This document shows positions 59,678 through 64,000 of a DNA stretch of 64,000 nt, one piece after another; positions within the stretch are counted from its first letter, which is position 1, and each line of letters starts with the position of its first letter. This DNA is from Hymenopus coronatus (lineage: Eukaryota > Arthropoda > Insecta > Mantodea > Hymenopodidae). Made by a program: the position numbers and the translations under genes. A model generated the notes under the pieces. That model had not been told where the DNA came from. It did no database searches and was given only the letters and a program-made list of their open reading frames with translations. The stretch lies in contig CM060883.1 in NCBI GenBank assembly GCA_030762935.1, forward strand, positions 31,304,501-31,368,500, given 5' to 3'.

Positions 59678-62600
59678 CAACAACAACAACAACAACCTCC
59701 AAAGTTAGCCAACATCAGCAAGAGGGAAATTCTTCCCTAAGTTAACCTCTAAAGTATAAAAAGATAATGAGCAGTTGAATTATTTACACAAGAATTGATG
59801 AAGGATGTCATAGGATGGATAAGGATCAGATACAGGAAGAATGAAGATGTATCCTACTATGGACCAAGAAAACGTAAGGCTTTGGAATTTTTTTTTTTTT
59901 TTAACGTCCTTTAACCTGGTTGGTCATATTGGACAATGAATGAAATTGTGAAATGATGCTCAAATGATCTCGGGGTCCATGGAGCTTAAAGTTACTCGAC
60001 ATTCATCTTTTCAGGATAAGGGAAAACCTTATCCAGGCAACTCACCCTAAGTGAGATTCGAACTCATGACCTTTTGAATGTGAAGCAGACACGCTACCAC
60101 CACACTATCCATGTGGGCAGTGGAAAGCTTTACATTCATTCCAAACTGGACTTGGAATATCCTACTCTGAAATTGTGTCACATACCGGGAATGATCGAAG
60201 CATACTACTGAGGTGCTGTGGCAGCTGTAACTTTGACTTTGCCAGATGGTGTAGTCTTGAGCAAATGGAACCCTGCCAGAGTTGCCATGCTTCCAAACTC
60301 TCTTGCTTTAGCAGAGAGCATAACTCTTGCCATAACGTGCTGTCCCACTGCTGCATTCCAATGTCATTCTGCAAATAAAGAAAGAAAAAAATCTAATGTG
60401 TTACATTCACATGACTTTCCTTCCTCTCTCAAGTGTATTAGCTATACAAACTATTCTTATGAAAGCTTCTGTTCTATCTACTTCATCTTAATTAAGATAA
60501 AAGTTTTGCAGGAATAGTTATATTACATATTTAGTTATAAATACAAGGTGAATAGTGACAGTCAAATGTTAAAGAGCTCTGTGCTATATACTGACCTTAA
60601 AATTCCATACTTTTTCTATGCAATCACAAGAAACAACTGAAAATCTAAAGCACTTCAAAAGTTTGAACAATTCAAGCAATTAATAATGAATATCTCAGAA
60701 ACGGCTTATATCACAAAAAAATGTTTTTTGAAATATTGTATGTTTTACAGGGATCTAAATTTTATCTGTGCTAAGTTTTCATCTATCGTTTACTGTATAT
60801 CAGTTATACAACATTGTACAAAATTCTTTTCGAATGAAATGGATTTCATAGGCTATTTCCAGAAAATTGAAGATAAATATTTTCTTTTATACTGGTTTAT
60901 ACTGGTGGCTGCTTCCAGTATTGACTATGTTGTCTTGTAGCTCATGTTTTTGTTGGCATTTCGCACAACTTATGTTGAGCTTCTTCTGTGGGTGTATTTT
61001 CTTTGTCCTATATGTATGTGTATGTGTATATATAGTACTTTGATCAAAATCATAAGAATCATTTTTGAGGAAATAAGACATTTCATAAAAGTTCCCTGTA
61101 AAAAATGGAAATGGGAGTTTTATTTATGGATGCTCTGTAACTAGTGCAGTTCTCAGCATGCCATTCTATATTGGGCATGAAGCCATGCACACTCACACCC
61201 CACCCCCACACACAAATGGACCTTTTAATAAAAATGCTTTTTTTGGATAGTCTAAAACTGGTATTTCTGGTGAAATTTTGGCATCAAATTTTTGGGTGGA
61301 GAGCAATACCTTCTCTACCTATGTACCATGTACTACGTAGAGAAACTAAAAATTACAGCTCAATCTGTGACTCAATGTGACAATGATCCCTTATTAGTGT
61401 CTAAAGATATAACTAGAAGTTATTTCCCACTGTTTTGCCGTGGTCTGCTGGAGTATGATGATCCAGTTGACAAAACAACTCGGAAATAACTTCTAGTTAT
61501 ATTAACTCTGGCCGTGAAAGCCTACGTTCTCTCAAGTGTCTAAAGAGTTTCTCTGAATTTAACATTTTAAAATAATAAAAAGCTGATGTACCTTTGAGTT
61601 GTGAGTAAATGTAACACATCTATGTAGGTTGGGACATAGGTCACATAAAGCTTGTAGAAACCTTGCAATCAGGATAACACGAGCTTCATAATGTTTGTCG
61701 TCTGCTGCAGGATCTGCCTTGCACACTGACTTGGTGAATTCCATCAAACTGCAATAGCAAAGGAAATACTATGAGTTTACTTCTAGTGATAAAGCAAGTG
61801 TTAATTCTTGTAGCATGTATTCATTTTGTTTATTTGTTTTTTCACACAACCCGTGTGTAGGACAGGAGTTGGATATGTAAAGCCAGACTGAAAAATTCAA
61901 TACCATAGCTGGAATTTGAACCATGGATCTCCCGGTCTCTAGCCGGTTGCTCTTCCACTGAGCTACCACGGCAATGCCAGCATAGCATTGAATTTCTCCA
62001 CTGACTCGTATGTTTCCCGGTAAACCACAAGGTGATCTCAAATTATTTTGAGATATCAACCCCAATGGTGACATGGCCAAGTGGTTAGACCACTCGCCTC
62101 TCACCTAGACGGCCCGGGTTCGATCTCAAGCGACCGCATGTGACATTTGTGGTGGACAAAGCGGCGCCGGGGCAGGTTTTCTCTGGGTTCTCCGGTATCC
62201 CCTGCCATCGCATTCCACCGGTGCTCCATCTTCATTCATGTATCATCAGTGTCACCGCCTGCGGTGCCATAAGTAGTTAAAGCGGGCGTTAAGCACTACC
62301 AAAATACCCCCCCCCCCCCCCCCCCCCCCAATGGTGACTTACAATGCTGTAAGTACTTAAGTCCCAGGATTCATAGTATAGCTAACTATTATGGTCAATT
62401 GGTATTGGTTTATTTGTTTTTTCACACAAGCCATGTGTAGGACACAGTCTTATCCTGAGAAGACAAATGTCAAGTAAAAACTTTATTCGTGTAACTCACC
62501 CCCTCATGTGTGTCTGCCTCATATTCAATAGGTTATGAGTTTGAATCTTGCTTGGAGTGAGTCACATGAATAAGGTTTTTTTCAGGGTTTTCCCTTATCC

Positions 62601-63309
62601 TGAGAAGACAAATGTCAAGTAATTGACTGCCAGGTTTGATTCCCGCTGGGGTGGGAATTTTTCTTTAACCAGAATTATTCCCTATCCCTCATGGAGTCTG
62701 GAAGTATGAATGTGAGAGTAAATGTGCATGTGTTTAGTAATATAAAGTTTATTAACCTAATATTCTGAACCTACAGTATCACAAGTCAAAGTCCCCAATA
62801 TGACCATTGAAGTTAAAGGGGGCTGGCTATACAAATGAAACAATTAAAAAAAGAATGTCAAGTAACCCCACATCATTTCACCAATTCTATTCATCGTTCA
62901 ATATGACCAACCAGGTTAAAGGATGTTAAGCTAAAACAATTTAAAAAAAATATAAAAATAAAAAAATAAAAAAAAAAAAAATAAATAAAGAGGTTGAAGG
63001 TAATGTGATATATGGTGAATGGCCATACCTGTTGTAATCAAATGTGGCATAAATGGTTATATTTAAAACAAATTTCATCTGTAATCTGCCAGGTGATTGA
63101 TGAGCTAGGTACATACCTTTTGATACTAGAAGTACTGCATGACTGTAAATGTTGTTGCAGTTCGCTTCTGTCTTTTATCTTGTTGCTTTCCTTGGGGTTA
63201 AGCTCCAAGTAGTGCTTTAGATCCTGGAGCAGAGCCTCAAGCTGCGTGTCTAGTTCTGCACACAATCTTTCTATGCAGGGGGAGTAGCCTTTTGTCTTCA
63301 TCAGCAGAC
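42981..63309 (-). CDS. COG1: COG1, conserved oligomeric Golgi complex subunit 1 (C-terminal half, 8 exons)
   Basis: COG1 is a subunit of lobe A of the COG tethering complex, which acts on the cytosolic face of the Golgi in retrograde intra-Golgi vesicle traffic. Eight minus-strand exons (63117-63309, 61592-61748, 60186-60368, 59230-59384, 54621-54777, 46813-46935, 45355-45576, 42981-43097) with GT/AG boundaries join in one frame for 434 codons. In order they carry K-G-Y-S-P...L-C-A-E-L-D, L-Q-A-L-C-D-L-C-P-N-L, Q-W-D-V-V-S-I-E-E, I-R-V-P-S-Q-P-S, A-L-Q-F-L-L-D-V-K-Y, V-D-P-F-D-L-D-V-F, S-V-Q-R-T-Q and F-S-L-L-P-V. I recognise these as the order found in animal COG1, which is about 950-1000 residues in vertebrates. 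The first ~500 residues are outside the window. No break is seen. Introns hold transposons, the largest a LINE. Confidence 0.95.
44730..45285 (+). pseudogene. LINE ORF2 3' remnant in COG1 intron
   Basis: The open frame to 45066 ends with S-H-K-Y-L-G-L-N-M-F-N-K-L-P and F-K-T-F-L-D-N-W-L, paralleling the C-terminus of the open LINE at 50.1-54.2 kb (V-Q-Y-L-G-I-K-L-F-N-K-L-P). It is followed by an A/T-rich 3' region with ACAGCTTAACGGCTAATAAA. Everything upstream of the C-terminal 110 residues is missing, as expected from 5' truncation. Antisense to COG1. Confidence 0.65.
45355..45576 (-). CDS. COG1: COG1 exon, penultimate coding
   Basis: Acceptor TTATTTCCACAG and donor CCCCAG|GTTAGC bound 74 codons, phase 0 at both ends. 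It contains L-L-G-V-L-I, the Ser/Thr/Pro-rich linker and W-F-S-L-L-P-V, equivalent to the F-G-L-L-P-L-S region before the COG1 tail. Confidence 0.9.
45679..45900. mobile_element. MITE, about 220 bp, in COG1 intron
   Basis: Terminal inverted repeats ATTTAAATGAATTGAGTCAC (left) and its inverse at 45881-45900, continuing with gaps (TTTTATACAATTTTTG against TTTTTTACACTTTTTG). No coding capacity. It sits about 100 bp upstream of a COG1 exon without disturbing it. Confidence 0.65.
45914..46670. repeat. Large diverged inverted repeat with coding-like arms
   Basis: Left arm about 45914-46200 (read on minus) and right arm about 46320-46670 (plus) share, in order, TAATTGCTCTTAGATTC-type, CAAATCTGCCAATGATCA-type, AATTCATAACATGAG, AAAAAACACTGG, TGGATCAGTTGGAG-type and GTAAAATTATG sequences. 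Both arms can be read as M-S-x-x-H-I-x-D-N-P-L-K-K (frame shifted later in one). The left arm carries a 17-base poly-C run at 46081-46096. Confidence 0.55.
46813..46935 (-). CDS. COG1: COG1 exon with V-D-P-F-D-L-D-V-F motif
   Basis: Acceptor CTTTTTAG and donor ACACAG|GTAATT bound 41 codons, phase 0 at both ends. It holds the most conserved piece of the COG1 C-terminus, V-D-P-F-D-L-D-V-F...S-N-I-K-R-S-V-Q-R-T. Confidence 0.95.
47060..47230 (-). repeat. Degraded SINE-C
   Basis: On the minus strand the order TTTCATGGCTGGAATTTGAA, CATTGAATTTTTCAGTCTGA and TCTACC matches the SINE-C body. The tRNA-like core is largely gone. Confidence 0.5.
47429..47513 (+). repeat. Poly-A followed by ACC-rich simple repeat
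   Basis: A run of about 28 A, then CCCCACCACCACCACCAACA-type repeats. No adjacent retroposed sequence was recognised. Confidence 0.8.
47940..48215 (-). repeat. SINE-F, tRNA-like, minus strand
   Basis: On the minus strand a B-box-like GGGTTCAAACC equivalent (GTTTGAACCCAC on plus) lies beside CCAAGGCTGTG. The other end ATGGGCGCTCTTTAACAGC / CAGCGTCCCATTCTACACTG recurs, degraded, at 61090-61185. Confidence 0.5.
48515..48987 (+). pseudogene. Penelope-like reverse transcriptase fragment
   Basis: One frame reads F-L-N-I-K-I, then L-T-F-G-I-H-R-N-S-T-N-A-D-N-Y-I, then D-S-Y-N-P and L-N-S-L-M-Y-R-L. That is the usual order just after the catalytic part of Penelope-like element reverse transcriptases (F-L-D-x-x-I ... 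Y-R-K-P-T-x-T-D). The catalytic domain and the GIY-YIG endonuclease are absent, and the start of the frame is broken. An old fragment in a COG1 intron, antisense to the gene. Confidence 0.6.
49140..49480 (+). pseudogene. LINE ORF2 C-terminal remnant with frameshifts
   Basis: Frames spell I-K-S-L-R-I-M-T, R-E-S-C-R, L-A-L-Y-K-F and I-N-N-E-I-H-A-Y-S-T-R, then L-F-N-A-F-I-K-S-N. This parallels the stretch K-K-S-V-R-I-M-F ... F-R-E-S-C-R ... Y-N-T-R-G ... L-F-N-K-L-P of the open LINE nearby. Several stops and shifts. Confidence 0.6.
49505..49594. repeat. Short hairpin element, 33-bp arms
   Basis: Arms 49505-49537 and 49562-49594 are inverses with one visible mismatch (AAGAGTAAAAACATA start; TATGTTTTTACTCTT end) and a 24-bp loop. 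Confidence 0.8.
50103..51212 (+). CDS. LINE ORF1 protein with SGNH hydrolase domain
   Basis: 369 residues from an ATG in good context (AAGATGG). ORF1 proteins of this type accompany the element RNA; the esterase activity is known from CR1-type elements but its role is unclear. The N-terminus is basic. Residues about 78-116 form a leucine/isoleucine heptad-like coiled coil, consistent with oligomerisation. Residues about 203-365 are the SGNH domain: G-D-S at 208-210 (serine nucleophile 210), G-T-N-N at 259-262 and D-G-V-H at 341-344 supply the catalytic residues, so the domain looks intact. No CCHC zinc knuckle is seen. The stop lies 59 bases before the first ORF2 ATG. Confidence 0.85.
   Translation: MAARGVVTRSQLHKSSENRGNKYNAVLSNCSKVVRNRREDDGNEDRVLRESEVRKELEQVFVATAATKKRREMHDCEVVASLHVIVDILNKDLKRVQEEVIALRKENEALKIQLTTKSDSEPTPTSLQKCRDVFTVVGRKGKKLRRHSEPNITRLHQCDVPLSNRYEALQDQEDILEISTSPKHENPVQFKKQEVKKSDKTRNVMIIGDSLLKFSGEVCRNKGYDVRCFPGIKATELKHKVEQLNLKELNPEVVVLHVGTNNINQGTLAEEIMGDTMDLVQYIQEQVPETQVAVSSILRRCDVSDRRISLINSELDWMCKVKNCVMVDGNCWLSLKDYGRDGVHLNRRGSFILGNLLCNVVSSILCKGN
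51272..54115 (+). CDS. LINE ORF2: endonuclease and reverse transcriptase
   Basis: The frame is open from at least 51197, overlapping ORF1, but its first ATG is at 51272, giving 947 residues. The protein nicks target DNA and copies the element RNA at the nick. Counting from 51197, the endonuclease part has H-L-N-I-Q (42-46), E71, G-D-F-N (177-180) and S-D-H (240-242). The reverse transcriptase has N-Y-R-P-I (535-539), F-L-D-L-S-K-A-F-D (605-613), G-V-P-Q-G-S-V-L-G-P (671-680) and the catalytic Y-A-D-D (701-704). All key residues are present, with no stop or frameshift. The C-terminal region (L-G-I-K-L-F-N-K-L-P) is shared with two dead fragments nearby. No RNase H domain is apparent. Confidence 0.9.
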   Translation: MPTVTNSDTCNKLRVIHLNIQYIKTKLLALTQILNDVNADICVITEHGTRDDEICKIDNYLVGSKYSRSTYRGGGVIIYIRDGIKVKKIDVNSYCTEKVLEAAAIKVATNMGIILILGIYPSPSTAVNEFLLQLETILDHHLSTDSKVIIAGDFNVNADLCDRSYKNLKEIFSSYNIEDIIQEPTRVTNQTSSIIDHVASNIKNISYTVFETYISDHYAQLVDFVVVGCKNENRETRIIRDLSNENINNLINNLADVDWETVFCNSNNVDDKWNEFYKIFKTNFNASCPQKNIVVNNNKKTKLPTETIKLKEQMRDMYALYKSTSLEYYKNKYKNVKRNYLNSLRNTKINEFREKMGNTENVCKTAWSLINETRKQSPSYQNITLKINGVITDDPIIVSQKFNDFFLSVPSQIPNLTNYMNTSSSAVSSFFIKPTTENEIGQIIDNLPNKTGSGWDEISPKLLKRCKSAILKPITYLINNSVEQGRFPEILKLGVVRPILKGGDEQHTDNYRPITLTSEIAKLFERVLLSRLNSYLNKYNMLKNFQHGFREGRSTITAINQYIHEVIGKLENNEKVSTLFLDLSKAFDCVDHNILISKLENYGIRGLPQELICSYLIGRRQYTEISCKKGNKIQWVKSKLEIVKYGVPQGSVLGPLLFIMYINDIKCLQNTSVMTYADDTTAVCWNKTIEGLNATLNKTTSVLLNDFKSINLQCNMRKTTVMHYSMLNKSSNLTLKVNNNIVQEVKIQKFLGIIVDNRLTWAQHIESICNKISKSVYLIRYFSSYKNSNILKLIYYGCIYPHLIYGIEIWGAAAKTHMDKLLLYQKKSVRIMFNLKFRESCRETFINKRILTIYSLYAYRAIMFVIDKCEQIKNKQMYEYNTRGNMNYYRCNVNKTASVKDVQYLGIKLFNKLPPKIKAIAEVSKRQFNLKLKAYLLNRCLYDLDEL
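54263..54497 (-). repeat. SINE-A, full-length, minus strand
   Basis: On the minus strand: head TGGCCAAGTGGTTAGACCAT, B-box GGTTCGATCCC and body to GCATTAAACACTACCAAAAA. It begins about 50 bp after the LINE tail. Confidence 0.8.
54621..54777 (-). CDS. COG1: COG1 exon (H-Q-D-L-M to R-D-N-K)
   Basis: Acceptor TTGCTTGTTGTTTCAG and donor AACAAG|GTAATT. One base completes an Arg codon with the previous exon, then 52 codons include A-L-Q-F-L-L-D-V-K-Y, matching the A-L-Q-L-L-Y-D-L-R-Y region of vertebrate COG1. The intron downstream holds the LINE. Confidence 0.95.
54780..55370. other. COG1 intron sequence, nothing recognised
   Basis: A minus-strand frame at 55007-55189 is open but has no motif. 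No repeat family of this window matches. Confidence 0.35.
55372..56235 (+). repeat. HTR repeat, full-length, CA tract lost
   Basis: From CTGACGTGTTCCATTCACAT to a weak hairpin (ACCTTCTCTACCTATGTAAA) and GAGGCAGAAACAGTAAAAAT. More diverged than most, and the microsatellite is reduced to ACATGCACAG. Confidence 0.75.
56236..56884. other. COG1 intron sequence, nothing recognised
   Basis: AT-rich, without repeat or gene signals that I can identify. Confidence 0.35.
56885..57195 (+). repeat. SINE-E, tRNA-derived with ATT tail
   Basis: Head CTCGCACAGTGATAGCGCAC with B-box GATTCGATTCCC, a GC-richer body (GGAAATGGCAACCCCACTGT) and a tail TTATTATTATTATTATTATT at about 57170-57190. A LINE-like ATT tail suggests mobilisation by an ATT-tailed LINE such as the one at 50-54 kb, an inference. 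Confidence 0.65.
57196..58290. other. COG1 intron, possible Penelope-like end fragment
   Basis: 57195-57345 contains GTTGTAACACTGCATTACTT and, 120 bp later, its partial inverse (GATGTAATGTTACAACTT), bracketing TGACTTGTTCCCATCTTCAG. The arrangement recalls terminal regions of Penelope-like elements but is not diagnostic. The rest is unremarkable. Confidence 0.25.
58296..59155 (+). repeat. HTR repeat, full-length
   Basis: One of the cleanest copies: AATCTGATGTGTTCCATGCA to hairpin TACTATGTACATAGTGCA and GAGATAGTAAAA. It ends only 75 bp downstream (in COG1 sense) of the 59230 donor. Confidence 0.85.
59230..59384 (-). CDS. COG1: COG1 exon (Q-W-D-V-V-S to H-T-L-P)
   Basis: Acceptor TGTTTCACAG and donor CCCAG|GTAAGG. 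51 codons plus two bases; contains W-D-V-V-S-I-E-E, I-R-V-P-S-Q-P-S and I-N-A-F-A-P-H-T-L-P, the counterpart of I-R-x-P-A-Q-P-S...H-A-L-P in vertebrate COG1. Confidence 0.95.
59642..59697 (+). repeat. (TAA)n then (CAA)n microsatellite
   Basis: About ten TAA units followed by about eight CAA units, in a COG1 intron. Confidence 0.9.
59888..60118 (-). repeat. SINE-B, full-length, minus strand
   Basis: On the minus strand: head GTGGTAGCGTGTCTGCTTCA, B-box GAGTTCGAATCTC, body with CGAGTAACTTTAAGCTCCAT and end AACCAGGTTAAAGGACGTTA followed by A-rich tail. It sits 68 bp from a COG1 donor. Confidence 0.85.
60186..60368 (-). CDS. COG1: COG1 exon (N-D-I-G to R-S-F-P)
   Basis: Acceptor CTTTATTTGCAG and donor TTCCCG|GTATGT bound exactly 61 codons, phase 0 at both ends. 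Helical, Leu/Gln-rich; W-Q-E-L...Q-E-S-L-E-A-W-Q-L-W-Q corresponds to the W-Q-E-V...Y-Q-V-W region of vertebrate COG1. Confidence 0.9.
60389..61352 (+). repeat. HTR repeat interrupted by other repeat pieces
   Basis: 5' end AATCTAATGTGTTACATTCA and 3' end (TTTCTGGTGAAATTTTGGC, GTACCATGTACTACGTAGAG) are HTR. About 60895-61020 is unrelated sequence. About 61085-61185 resembles SINE-F (TTTTATTTATGGATGCTCTG), replacing the middle. Confidence 0.65.
61408..61502. repeat. Inverted repeat, about 21-bp arms
   Basis: ATATAACTAGAAGTTATTTC near 61408 and its inverse GAAATAACTTCTAGTTATAT near 61483-61502, with a GC-richer loop of about 55 bp. Confidence 0.7.
61592..61748 (-). CDS. COG1: COG1 exon (L-M-E-F-T to H-N-S-K)
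   Basis: Acceptor TTGCTATTGCAG and donor CTCAAAG|GTACAT. The first base completes a Ser codon, then 52 codons include A-R-F-L-Q-A-L-C-D-L-C-P-N-L-H-R-C, the conserved A-R-L-C-Q-x-L-x-x-L-C-P-x-L region of COG1. Confidence 0.95.
61830..62059 (-). repeat. SINE-C, minus strand, split by SINE-A
   Basis: On the minus strand: GGTAGCTCAGTGGAAGAGCA, B-box GGTTCAAATTCC and a TTGTGTGAAAAAACAAATAA tail. Its head continues at 62330-62380 beyond an inserted SINE-A. Confidence 0.8.
62073..62325 (+). mobile_element. SINE-A inserted into SINE-C, with target-site duplication
   Basis: Full-length SINE-A (head TGGCCAAGTGGTTAGACCAC, B-box GGGTTCGATCTC) flanked by CCCCAATGGTGAC at 62060-62072 and 62326-62338. 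Its 3' end carries a poly-C run of about 23 (62307-62329) merging with the duplication, probably slippage from the target's CCCC. Confidence 0.85.
62390..62460 (-). repeat. SINE-C tail fragment
   Basis: TTTGTTTTTTCACACAAGCC with ATGTGTAGGACACAGT on plus is the SINE-C 3' end, next to a stray SINE-B piece (TTATCCTGAGAAGACAAATG). Confidence 0.6.
62508..62940 (+). repeat. SINE-B interrupted by SINE-D
   Basis: The left half (62508-62622) has TGTCTGCCTCATATTCAATA and GAGTTTGAATCTTGC. The right half (62854-62940) has the CATCGTTCAATATGACCAAC end. SINE-D sits between them. Confidence 0.75.
62623..62853 (+). mobile_element. 5'-truncated SINE-D with target-site duplication
   Basis: Begins within the B-box part (GGTTTGATTCCCGC) and runs to AAAGGGGGCTGGCTATACAA and ATGAAACAATTAAAAA. 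AATGTCAAGTAA flanks it at 62611-62622 and 62854-62865. Confidence 0.85.
62941..62990 (+). repeat. A-rich low-complexity tail
   Basis: A-rich sequence with scattered T after the SINE-B end, presumably its expanded tail. Confidence 0.7.
63117..63309 (-). CDS. COG1: COG1 exon, most upstream in the window
   Basis: Acceptor CAATATTTTATCAG and donor ATCAAAAG|GTATGT. Two bases complete a codon from outside the window, 63 codons follow, two are left over. Contains K-G-Y-S-P...L-C-A-E-L-D-T-Q-L-E-A-L-L-Q-D-L-K-H-Y-L, matching the G-Y-T-P...L-C-x-x-L-D region of COG1. The upstream exons must lie beyond 64 kb. Confidence 0.95.
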
Positions 63310-63510
63310 CTGATAAAATATTGCTTAATACTTGATTTATTCATTCAATTTCAAAACTACCCTTTTTAAGACTATGAGAACAACACTGAACATTTTTAAA
63401 ATGCCATATTCCTAAAAACAATTGCAATTTGTTTATAATTGACAGCCTCTTTTTAATGTTTTCTGAGTTGATTGCTGTGTACTTTGATTAGCTCTAATTG
63501 TTTGTTAATT

Positions 63511-63757
63511 TTTTTTTTGTTTGTTTAACGTCCTTTAACCTGGTTTGGTCATATCGGACGATGAATGCAATTGATGATATGATGCTCAAATGATCTCGGG
63601 GTCACTGGAGCTTAAAGTTACTCGACATTCGTCTTCTCAGGATAAGGGAAAACCTCGAAAAAACCTTACCCGGGTAACTCACCCTAAGTAAGATTCGAAC
63701 TCACGACCTTTTGAACGTGAGGCAGACATGCTACCACCATGCTACCCAGGCGGGCTA
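63511..63757 (-). mobile_element. SINE-B, full-length, with target-site duplication
   Basis: Reference copy of the family. On the minus strand: head GGTAGCATGTCTGCCTCACG, B-box GAGTTCGAATCTTAC, body ending AACCAGGTTAAAGGACGTTA. TTTGTTAATT flanks it at 63501-63510 and 63758-63767. The insertion lies in the COG1 intron upstream of the 63309 exon. Confidence 0.85.
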
Positions 63758-63811
63758 TTTGTTAATTACCATCATTTAAAGTTTTTGTGTTCACACAAAA
63801 AAAAAAAAAAA

Positions 63812-64000
63812 TGACAAGAGAACATATCCAAGCTATAACTTTTTATGAAGAATGCCTTACAAATGCATTTAACATTGAAGCTCCATCTAAGGCAAACATT
63901 TATAATTGGTACATCAAATTCAAGTGAGATCGTTCTTTTTCATAGTGATGAATTTCGTAAAGGTCACTCGGGAACTGCTGTTACTAATGAAAATATTGCT
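63812..64000 (+). pseudogene. Mariner-type transposase, N-terminal fragment, broken
   Basis: The frame from ATG at 63812 reads T-R-E-H-I-Q-A-I-T-F-Y-E, then E-A-P-S-K-A-N-I-Y-N-W-Y-I-K-F-K and TGA. After a shift it continues D-E-F-R-K-G...V-T-N-E-N-I. This is the N-terminal helix-turn-helix region of mariner transposases (T-R-E-H/Q...F-Y; E-A-P-S...V-x-x-W-F-x-E-F-K; D-E-F-R-E-G-R-P...V-T-x-E-N). The glutamine-rich part between is deleted, and a stop and a frameshift are present, so it is non-functional. The catalytic D,D34D region would lie beyond the edge. Antisense to COG1 in the same intron. Confidence 0.75.

Overview
The window is animal, almost certainly insect, nuclear DNA. It is AT-rich, contains one intron-containing gene, and is otherwise packed with transposable elements. 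At least five or six tRNA-derived SINE families, LINEs, a Penelope-like fragment, a mariner fragment and a very abundant non-coding repeat point to a large repeat-rich genome. A hemimetabolous insect (cockroach, termite or stick-insect type) would fit, but that is an inference and no single feature fixes the species.

Right third (about 41.8-63.3 kb): the minus strand carries the C-terminal half of COG1, subunit 1 of the conserved oligomeric Golgi tethering complex. Eight exons with consensus splice sites join in frame into 434 codons ending at TAA (42981-42983); the N-terminal half lies beyond the right edge. Its introns are filled with repeats: a LINE with two open ORFs (50.09-54.21 kb, antisense to COG1), older LINE and Penelope-like fragments, SINEs nested with target-site duplications, a MITE, foldbacks, and three copies of the repeat called HTR here. 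A broken mariner transposase runs off the right edge.

Left two thirds (1-41 kb): no conserved host gene was recognised. The dominant component is an interspersed, apparently non-coding repeat about 0.85-0.9 kb long. I call it HTR (hairpin-tail repeat). It has a short palindrome near its 5' end, a (CA)n tract near its 3' end and a strong terminal hairpin (TACACTATGTACATAGT core, flanked by TTCTCT/AGAGAA). About thirty copies or pieces occur on both strands, some head to tail, and one place has a tandem array of 3' ends only.

The striking region is 6.8-20.1 kb. A 3.9-kb block is present twice in direct orientation (about 6824-10742 and 11932-15850). The second copy belongs to a palindrome with 3527-bp arms (10741-14267 and 16612-20138) and no net length difference. 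Several breakpoints fall in copies of the same SINE. In the palindrome loop are three exon-like open segments (15785-16059, 16155-16367, 16456-16690) with good splice signals. They encode a protein of about 240 residues with two copies of a C-x8-C-x14-C-x3-C module exactly 68 residues apart, one per exon. I could not identify the family; a distant p53-type DNA-binding domain is a guess to test. The direct repeat contains the first part of the first exon, so this is DNA-level duplication of a gene segment, not retrocopying. An assembly artefact must be excluded before any biological reading.
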